A stretch of 64,000 nt of DNA. Source: Trebonia sp963777905. Its GTDB lineage: Bacteria; Actinomycetota; Actinomycetes; Streptosporangiales; Streptosporangiaceae. Of the stretch, positions 58,544 to 64,000 are shown piece after piece. Numbering within the stretch: the first letter of the stretch is position 1; every line of letters begins with the position of its first letter. The position numbers were made by a program, and so were the translations under genes. The notes below the pieces were generated by a model. It searched no databases. It was not told the DNA's origin and saw nothing but the letters and a program-made list of their open reading frames with translations. The DNA is taken from NCBI GenBank assembly GCA_963777905.1, contig CAVZSM010000001.1, positions 280,669 through 344,668 of the forward strand, written 5' to 3'.

Positions 58544-58856
58544 ATGAGTAATCACGCCAATTCCCAGGAGCGCGGCCGGCTTACCGCCGGACTGCGCGAA
58601 CTCGCGGATTTCCTCGACCAGAACCCGCAGGTTCCCGCTCCGTGGCGGGCCGACGTGCTCGTGTTCCCGGCAGACGGAACCGACGCCGAGATGTTCGCCG
58701 AGATCGACGCGATCGCCGAGCAGATCGGCGTGACCGCGAGCGACGCCGACAGCCCGCGCGGGCCACTACAGCGCAGTGCGCGACTTCGGCCCGGTGCAGT
58801 ACCGCGCCGTCGCCATCCCGCACAGCGCCCGCGACGACGAGACCGGGGAGGGCTGA
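58544..58856 (+). CDS. Small hypothetical protein of integrative element, frameshifted
   Basis: From ATG 58544 the frame reads RLTAGLRELADFLDQNPQVP and VLVFPADGTDAEMFAEIDA. An extra C near 58,763 shifts the end, which otherwise reads HYSAVRDFGPVQYRAVAI and stops at 58,856. Similar small proteins open transfer operons of actinomycete integrative elements. Function unknown. Confidence 0.65.
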
Positions 58857-58862
58857 ATAGCG

Positions 58863-58976
58863 ATGCTGCTGCACCTCATCCTCGGCTCCGCCGCCCTGCT
58901 GGCCGGTGCGTCTGCGTGGCTGTTCATCCTGGCTCGTTCTCGGCATCCAGCCGCGGCGACCACGGCAAGCGCCTGA
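58863..58976 (+). CDS. Tiny membrane protein
   Basis: A 37-residue frame beginning MLLHLILGSAALLAGASAWL, one membrane helix with a short basic tail. It follows the previous gene by six bases, in the place where Spd-type membrane peptides occur in conjugative elements. Modest support. Confidence 0.45.
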   Translation: MLLHLILGSAALLAGASAWLFILARSRHPAAATTASA

Positions 58977-59070
58977 CCGGCAAGCCCGGCGGCTGCGCCG
59001 AAGCGCTCGCCCGCCGGATGCTGACCGGCTCGCGCGGCTGCGACGCCCGCGACAACGCGGAGGACGGCCG

Positions 59071-59235
59071 ATGAGCAGGATCACCGACCTTGCCGCCGCC
59101 GTGGTCGCTCTCCGCCCGGCACTGCGACGACCTCGACTGCCGCGAAGTGCCGCGCCCGGTCCCGCTGGACTGCGGCGCAAGTCCTGGCGTTCCCGCAAGT
59201 CCCCGAACCGCTCCGCCCGCGGCCGGAAGAGGTGA
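59071..59235 (+). CDS. Small basic protein
   Basis: A 54-residue arginine-rich frame (MSRITDLAAAVVALRPALRR, end SARGRKR) with GGAGG ten bases before its ATG. Its ATG overlaps an upstream stop (ATGA). It is probably a small operon member; no family known. Confidence 0.45.
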   Translation: MSRITDLAAAVVALRPALRRPRLPRSAAPGPAGLRRKSWRSRKSPNRSARGRKR

Positions 59236-59241
59236 TGCCCG

Positions 59242-59442
59242 ATGACTGTCTCGATTCCCCTTCTCGCGCTCATGGCGATCGTCGTCTACGTCGCCTACCG
59301 GCACATGGGACTGCGGGTCTGGCACGCGATCGTCTGCGCTGCTGCTCGGCTTCCTGCTCGCCTCGACCAGCGCCGCCCCGCAGATCCGGCAGCGTGCTCG
59401 CCGGAATTGTCCAGTGGCTCCAGATCCGGCGGAAAGGGCTGA
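59242..59442 (+). CDS. Small membrane protein (SpdA-like position), frameshifted
   Basis: The start reads MTVSIPLLALMAIVVYVAYR, a membrane helix, then HMGLRVWHAIVCA. With two single-base corrections the end reads GFLLASTSAAPQIRQ and GIVQWLQIRRKG, stopping at the same TGA. The corrected protein has two helices and resembles small membrane proteins next to TraSA-type translocases. GAGG lies before the start. Confidence 0.6.
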   Translation: MTVSIPLLALMAIVVYVAYRHMGLRVWHAIVCAAARLPARLDQRRPADPAACSPELSSGSRSGGKG

Positions 59443-59448
59443 TGCCCG

Positions 59449-60463
59449 ATGACTGACACCAGCAACCCCACGCCACGGGCCGAAAGCCAGCCGTGGACGC
59501 TGTACGTCGGCGACGCCCGCGCGGTCCTCGCCGGGATGCCTGACCGGTCGGCGAACTGCATCGTGACCAGCCCGCCCTACTGGGGCAAGCGGGACTACGG
59601 CGTGGCCGGGCAGTACGGCCACGAGGACAGCCCCGCCGCGTACGTCGAACACCATGCGCGATGTCTTCCACGAGGCGCGGCGGGTGCTCGCCGACGACGG
59701 GACGTGCTGGCTCAACCTCGGCGACTCCTACTCCGCCAGCGGCGGCGGCGCGACCGGGATGCACGCCTACCTCGGCGAGCACATCACCACCCACCGCGCG
59801 ACCGGGATGCAGCGCGAAGAACCTGCTCGGCCTGCCCTGGCGGGTGGCGTTCGCGCTCCAGGACGACGGCTGGATACTGCGGAACGCGATCATCTGGCAC
59901 AAGCCCAACGCGATGCCCGAATCGGTGCGCGACCGGCTCAACTGCCGGCACGAGCTGCTGTTCCTGCTCGCCAAGTCGCCCGCCTACTGGTTCGACCTGG
60001 ACCCGATCCGCGTACCGCACAAGACCGTGAAGCACGCGCGAGCCGGCGAGCGCGCGGGCGTACCCGTCCGCCGGGCCGCCCGGGTAGCTGTACCCGGCCG
60101 CCGAAGTACGGGCCGGGTACGCCCGAGGTCACCACGGCCAGCCGCTACGGCGACGCGGCCGCCACCGCCGCGCGCACCCGAACGGGCGCAACCCCGGCGA
60201 CGTGTGGTCGATCCCCACCCGCCCCTACAACGGGCCGCACTTCGCCGCCTACCCGATCGACCTCCCGCTGCGGTGCATCGCCGCCGGGTGCAAGCCGGGC
60301 GGGACCGTGCTCGACCCGTTCGCCGGCAGCGGCACCACCGGCCTGGCCGCGATCCAGCTCGGCCGCCGGTTCACCGGCATCGACCTGTCGCCCGACTTCG
60401 CGCGGCTGGCGGCCGGGCGGCTCGCCCAGGCCGTCGCCGACAAGGCGGAGGGCGCGCCGATGA
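59449..60463 (+). CDS. N4/N6-type DNA methyltransferase, several frameshifts
   Basis: ATG 59449 opens LYVGDARAVLAGMPDRS and motif IV CIVTSPPYWGKRDYG. An extra C at 59,653 precedes MRDVFHEARRVLADDGTCW. Further shifts near 59,815 and 60,040-60,200 precede WSIPTRPYNGPHFAAYPI and motif I DPFAGSGTTGLAAIQLG. The order IV then I places it in the beta class. Such enzymes are common on integrative elements and protect incoming DNA. The stop probably overlaps the next ATG at 60,460. Confidence 0.8.
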
Positions 60464-60783
60464 ACAGCAGCCACCTCGCCGAGATCACCACCCGCAACGA
60501 CATCGCGCGGGACATCATCGCCGGGTTCGCCGCGGTCACGCCGACGCTGCGGGCGTGTGGCGGCTCATCGACACGGCGCTCGCCGACCTGCCCGCCGTCC
60601 TCGCCGACCTCGGCCGGGCGCGGGCGGAACTCGAGGCGGTGCGGCTGGACCGGGCGAACCTGCTCGCCGCGATCCGCGCGACCCTCGCCGCCGACGCCGA
60701 GGGCGAATCCGACCCGCTCGGCTACCTGCGCGACGAACTCGACTCGCACCGGCGCCCCGGCGGCGACCAGGCGGCGGCCATGA
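60460..60783 (+). CDS. Small helical protein upstream of translocase, frameshifted
   Basis: ATG 60460 (MNSSHLAEITTRNDIARDII) follows GGAGG. After a shift near 60,555 it reads WRLIDTALADLPAVLADLG and RDELDSHRRPGGDQ, mostly helical and charged. Its end overlaps the translocase start. No family known. Confidence 0.55.
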   Translation: MNSSHLAEITTRNDIARDIIAGFAAVTPTLRACGGSSTRRSPTCPPSSPTSAGRGRNSRRCGWTGRTCSPRSARPSPPTPRANPTRSATCATNSTRTGAPAATRRRP

Positions 60784-62623
60784 GCAGCTACCGGCAGATC
60801 CGCAGGCAGACCCGCCGTGCCCGCCGCGCCGGACTGCAGCCGATCGTGGTCATCGACACGACGGCCCGTTCCCCGTGCCGGTCGGCGTGGTCCTCGCCCG
60901 GCTCGGCGTGGCGGTACCGCTCCGAGATCGCGCCCGCCACCACGGCGGGCGCGGTCCTCGCGGCGGGCTGGTGGCTCCACGCCGCGCACCCGCACTGGTG
61001 GGCGTACCTGCTCGGCCGTCTCCGACCTGGCCGCGCTCGCGCTCGTGGCGTTCGGCGCGCGGATCGGCCTGCCCCGGCTCGCCGAGCGCGTCTACGCGGC
61101 AGCGGTGGCGCTCGCGGCGGGCGGGTGGCTCGCGGCCGCCGCGCTGCTCGGCCCGTTCACCTCGCCGCTGCCGCAGGTCCTCGGCGTCGGCGCGCTCGTC
61201 CTCGCGGTCCCGTGGTGGGCGCACCGGCGCCGCCGCGCGAAGGTGCGGGTGCAGCGCACGCTCGCCGCGTGGCCGGACATCTCCAAGGCGATCGGCCTGC
61301 CCGGGTCGCAAGGTCCAGTCGGCCGAGCGTGGACCTGTGGGGCTGGCGGGCACGGCTCCGCCTGGCCCGCGGGCAGACCATCGCCGACGTGACCGCGCGG
61401 ATACCGGCGATCGAATCGGCGCTCGGCACCTACCGCGGCGCGGTCCGCGTCTACCCGACCCGCGACGGCAAGGCCAACCGGTGCGAACTGCGCGTGCTCG
61501 ACACCGACCCGCACGCCGAGGCGATCCCGTGGCCCGGGCCGTCCGCCCGGTCGATCACCCAGCCCGTGGACCTCGGCCCGTTCGAGGACGCCGAGCCGTG
61601 CCGCGTGTCGTTCCTGCGCCGGCACGCGCTGTTCGCCGGCACGACCGGGTCGGGCAAGAGCGGCGGGCTCAACGTCCTCATGGCCACCCTGGCCGCCTGC
61701 GACGACGTGGTGATCTGGGCCATCGACCTCAAGAACGGGCATGGAACTGCGGCCCCTGGGCGCCGTGCATCGACCGGCTCGCCACCACGCCCGAGGAGGC
61801 CGCCGCGCTGCTCGCCGACGCCGTCGCGATCCTGCAGGCACGCGCCGCGCACCTGGCCGCGACCGGCCGGCGCGTCTGGGAACCGTCCCCGGACATGCCC
61901 GCGCTGGTGATCATCATCGACGAGTACGCCGAACTCGCCGACGAGGCACCCGACGCGATGAGCGACACCGACTCCATCGCCCGCCTCGGCCGCGCGGTCG
62001 CCGTGACGCTCGTCGCCGCGACCCAGCGGCCGACCCAGAAGGCGATGGGACAGGGCGCGGTCCGCTCGCAGATGGACACCCGGATCTGCTTCCGCGTCCG
62101 CGAGCGCAAAGACGTCGACCTGGTCCTCGGCCAGGGCATGCTCGCCGCCGGATGGCACGCCCACACCCTCAACGCGCCCGGCAAGTTCCTCGTCTCCGCA
62201 CCCGAGCACACCACGCCCAAGCGCGCCCGCGCCTACCTCGTCACCGATGACGACGTGGCCCGCATCGCCGCCCGCTACGGCCCGCACCGGCCGCAGCTGG
62301 ACGACGTGTCGCGCGGCGCGCTCCACCCCGGCCCCGCCGCCGCCGAGCCCGTCCCGTGGTACCTGGCCGACGCCCAGCGCGACGCTGGCGAGCCCGGCGA
62401 CACCCCGGACGGTGACGACACCACCACGCCGGAAGACGCGCTCTGGGTCGCGCTCTGCGACGCCCCCGACGACGGGGCCGACATCGCCGAACTCATGCGG
62501 GCCAGCGGCATGACCGGCCCACCCTGTACCGGCACCTCGCCGCAGCACGCCGAGCAGGGCCGGGCGGTCCAGGTCGGCCGCGGCCGGTGGCGCGCGGCCA
62601 CGACCGGGGACGGGCTACGATGA
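60780..62623 (+). CDS. FtsK/SpoIIIE-type DNA translocase (TraSA-like), several frameshifts
   Basis: From ATG 60780 (MSSYRQIRRQTRRARRAGLQ), membrane segments around 60,940-61,200 (AAAVALAAGGWLAAAAL, VLGVGALVLAVPWW) are followed by the motor. Walker A is AGTTGSGKSGG near 61,635-61,667 and Walker B is LVIIIDEYAEL near 61,909, with VAATQRPTQKAMGQGAVRSQ after it. A winged-helix-like C-terminus ends at 62,623. Extra C bases at 61,017 and 61,740 and other shifts break the frame. Such proteins pump double-stranded DNA between hyphae during actinomycete conjugation. Confidence 0.85.
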
Positions 62624-62628
62624 CGTAA

Positions 62629-62727
62629 TTGTCTCACCCGACTTGTCTCGTCTCACGCCTCGCGCGTGTCTGCACGTAAAGGCGCGCAGACAGAGCGGTG
62701 AGACAAACGCGAGACAAGTTATCCACA
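62629..62727. promoter_or_regulatory. Putative replication/control region with DnaA box and TTGTCTC motifs
   Basis: TTGTCTC motifs occur at 62,629 and 62,644 rightward, and as GAGACAA at 62,700 and 62,711, forming an inverted arrangement around a GC-rich centre. A perfect DnaA-box consensus TTATCCACA lies at 62,719-62,727. The region is free of genes between the translocase and the recombinase operon. It may be an origin, an operator cluster, or both. Confidence 0.55.
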
Positions 62728-62741
62728 GGCCGCGGCTGTAG

Positions 62742-62771
62742 CCGGGCGGCTAGCAATGTCTAGCCGCCCGG
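62742..62771. terminator. Perfect 12-bp hairpin before recombinase operon
   Basis: CCGGGCGGCTAG and CTAGCCGCCCGG are exact reverse complements around a six-base loop, followed by GAGAAGAAAAAGG. It overlaps the start codon region of a small frame at 62,757, so it may instead act as a translational lock. Confidence 0.6.
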
Positions 62772-63014
62772 AGAAGAAAAAGGCCTGCTCAGCGGCTCGC
62801 AAATCGACAAAACCGGCCGTACGATAACAGGCCCAGGTCAGGCCCGGGCCACGCGAAACGGCGCACGCCGCGCAAGACGGACGCCATCCGCGTGGTCCTG
62901 CCCGACGAACCGCCCCGCCTCACCCCGGAGGCAGCAAGGGTGCTGCTCCGGATTCTCCTCAAGGCCCACGACCGGCTCGCCGGCACCGACAACCCCCAAG
63001 GAGCCGCCCGATGA
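62757..63014 (+). CDS. Small basic protein upstream of recombinase, frameshifted
   Basis: ATG 62757 (MSSRPEKKKACSAARKSTKP) joins by a shift near 62,825 to KRRTPRKTDAIRVVLPDEPP and LTPEAARVLLRILLKAHDRL, stopping at 63,014, where ATGA overlaps the recombinase start. It is about 85 residues. The conserved position suggests an accessory or excision-related role, which is inference. Confidence 0.55.
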   Translation, partial: CLAARRRKRPAQRLANRQNRPYDNRPRSGPGHAKRRTPRKTDAIRVVLPDEPPRLTPEAARVLLRILLKAHDRLAGTDNPQGAAR

Positions 63015-64000
63015 TCAAGTTCGCGTTCTACGGCCGGGTATCCACCGAGGACCAGCAAGACCCCGAGTCGTCGCGCGGCTGGCAGCTCACCCGCTCCCGC
63101 GCGCTCATCGAGGCGCGCGGCGGGGTGATCGTCACCGAGTTCTTCGACGTGGACAAGTCCCGCTCGATCCCGTGGCAGCGCCGCCCGCAGGCAACCGCGC
63201 TGCTCGCCGAACTCAAGAACCCCAACCGCGAGCTTCGACGCGGTGGTGATCGGCGAGCCGCACCGGGCGTTCTACGGCAACCAGTACGGGCTCACGTTCC
63301 CGCTGTTCGAGCACTACGGCGTCCCGCTGTGGGTGCCCGAGGTCGGCGGCCCGATCGACCCCGCAACGAGGCGCACGACCTGGTGATGTCGGTGTTCGGC
63401 GGGATGAGCAAGGGCGAGCGGAACCGGATCAAGATCCGCGTCCGCAGCCGCCATGGCCGCCCAGGCCAAGACGAGGGCCGGTTCCTCGGCGGGCGCCCGC
63501 CCTACGGGTACCTGATCGTGGACGCGGGACCGCACCCCAACCCGGCCAAGGCGGCGGACGGCAAGCGGCTGCACACGCTCGACCTCGACCCCGAGACGGC
63601 CCCGGTCGTCCGGCGGATCTTCGCCGAGTTCATCGCCGGGCACGGCTTCTACGCCATCGCCGAAGGCCTGACCCGCGACGGCATCCCGAGCCCGTCCGCG
63701 CACGACCCCGAGCGGAACAGCCACCGCTGCGGCATCGCGTGGAACAAGTTCGCCGTCCGCGCGATCCTCATCAACCCCCGCTACACCGGCCACCAGGTGT
63801 GGAACAAGCAGCGCAAAGACGAGGTGCTCATCGACGTCGAAGACGTCGCGCTCGGCCACACCACCAAGCTGCGGTGGAACCCGGCGGACAAGTGGGTCTG
63901 GTCCGAGCAGCCCGCGCACCCGCTGATCATCACCGAAGAAGACTTCAAGCTTGCCCAGGCGACGCTGACCGGGCGCGGCAGCAAGACCCAGCACAAGCAG
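63011..64000 (+). CDS. Large serine recombinase, C-terminus beyond window, frameshifted
   Basis: ATG 63011 opens the resolvase domain (FAFYGRVSTEDQQDPESSRG, with the catalytic Ser in VST). After an extra C at 63,233 it reads VVIGEPHRAFYGNQYGLTFP, then NEAHDLVMSVFGGMSKGERN and the recombinase domain: GRFLGGRPPYGYLIVDAG, IPSPSAHDPERN, WNKFAVRAILINPRYTG. Further shifts occur near 63,362 and 63,450. The zinc-ribbon region lies beyond the end of the window. Such recombinases integrate and excise mobile elements. It is probably the integrase of the element starting near 53.7 kb. Confidence 0.85.
   Translation, partial: MIKFAFYGRVSTEDQQDPESSRGWQLTRSRALIEARGGVIVTEFFDVDKSRSIPWQRRPQATALLAELKNPNRELRRGGDRRAAPGVLRQPVRAHVPAVRALRRPAVGARGRRPDRPRNEAHDLVMSVFGGMSKGERNRIKIRVRSRHGRPGQDEGRFLGGRPPYGYLIVDAGPHPNPAKAADGKRLHTLDLDPETAPVVRRIFAEFIAGHGFYAIAEGLTRDGIPSPSAHDPERNSHRCGIAWNKFAVRAILINPRYTGHQVWNKQRKDEVLIDVEDVALGHTTKLRWNPADKWVWSEQPAHPLIITEEDFKLAQATLTGRGSKTQHKQ

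Overview
The window is high-GC actinomycete DNA, probably from a soil Streptosporangiales or Streptomyces-like filamentous genus. The signs are two HTH(DUF5753)/DUF397 regulator pairs, a 13E12-type DUF222-HNH gene, a SigG-like ECF sigma factor with a SnoaL tail, DUF2510, DUF4262 and DUF6082 proteins, an EACC1-caspase module, and the remains of an actinomycete integrative-conjugative element. No rRNA, complete tRNA or CRISPR array was recognised. Reading frames break by one base in a large share of otherwise well-conserved genes, often in compensating pairs, so many breaks may be base-calling or assembly errors and not true decay. Most broken genes are therefore described as one gene with the break marked.

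Layout. 1-7.2 kb is ordinary chromosome: a partial lipoprotein, DUF222-HNH, and a sigma factor divergent from an MFS exporter across a 60-bp palindrome, then DUF4262 and an unknown gene. 7.5-10.3 kb holds a 2.4-kb insertion sequence with 19-bp inverted repeats, abutting the 3' end of an IS630-like element. 10.7-28.4 kb is a lower-GC, heavily broken surface-glycan region: flippase, acyltransferase, branching glycosyltransferase, polytopic membrane protein, three family-2 glycosyltransferases, polysaccharide deacetylase, GH16 hydrolase and sugar-nucleotide epimerase. IS5 and IS3 sequences interrupt it, and an IS630-like element follows it at 28.6 kb.

30-50 kb is rich in predicted defence genes: a GmrSD-like DUF262/DUF1524 protein, an MrcB/DUF3883-like nuclease, an HNH nuclease, and a tightly overlapping operon of MORC-type GHKL ATPase, Mrr-fused helicase, small protein, C5 DNA methyltransferase and Vsr nuclease. 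Between them lie an HTH/DUF397 pair, a DUF6082 membrane protein, an IS110 element, an extra IF-1 and a membrane-anchored repeat protein.

50.3-53.6 kb is the most unusual part. A 3.3-kb unit is bounded by 33-bp IS630-type inverted repeats and TA dinucleotides. Most of its transposase is replaced by cargo: an EACC1 protein and a caspase-like protease running into a complete, divergent elongation factor Tu. A caspase tethered to an EF-Tu suggests an integrated decoy or sensor for attacks on translation.

53.7-64 kb looks like an integrative-conjugative element: anti-sigma-type ATPase, GntR and XRE regulators, an Erm/KsgA-type methyltransferase, small transfer-type proteins, a DNA methyltransferase, an FtsK/TraSA-type translocase, a putative replication/control region with a DnaA box, and a large serine recombinase running off the end.
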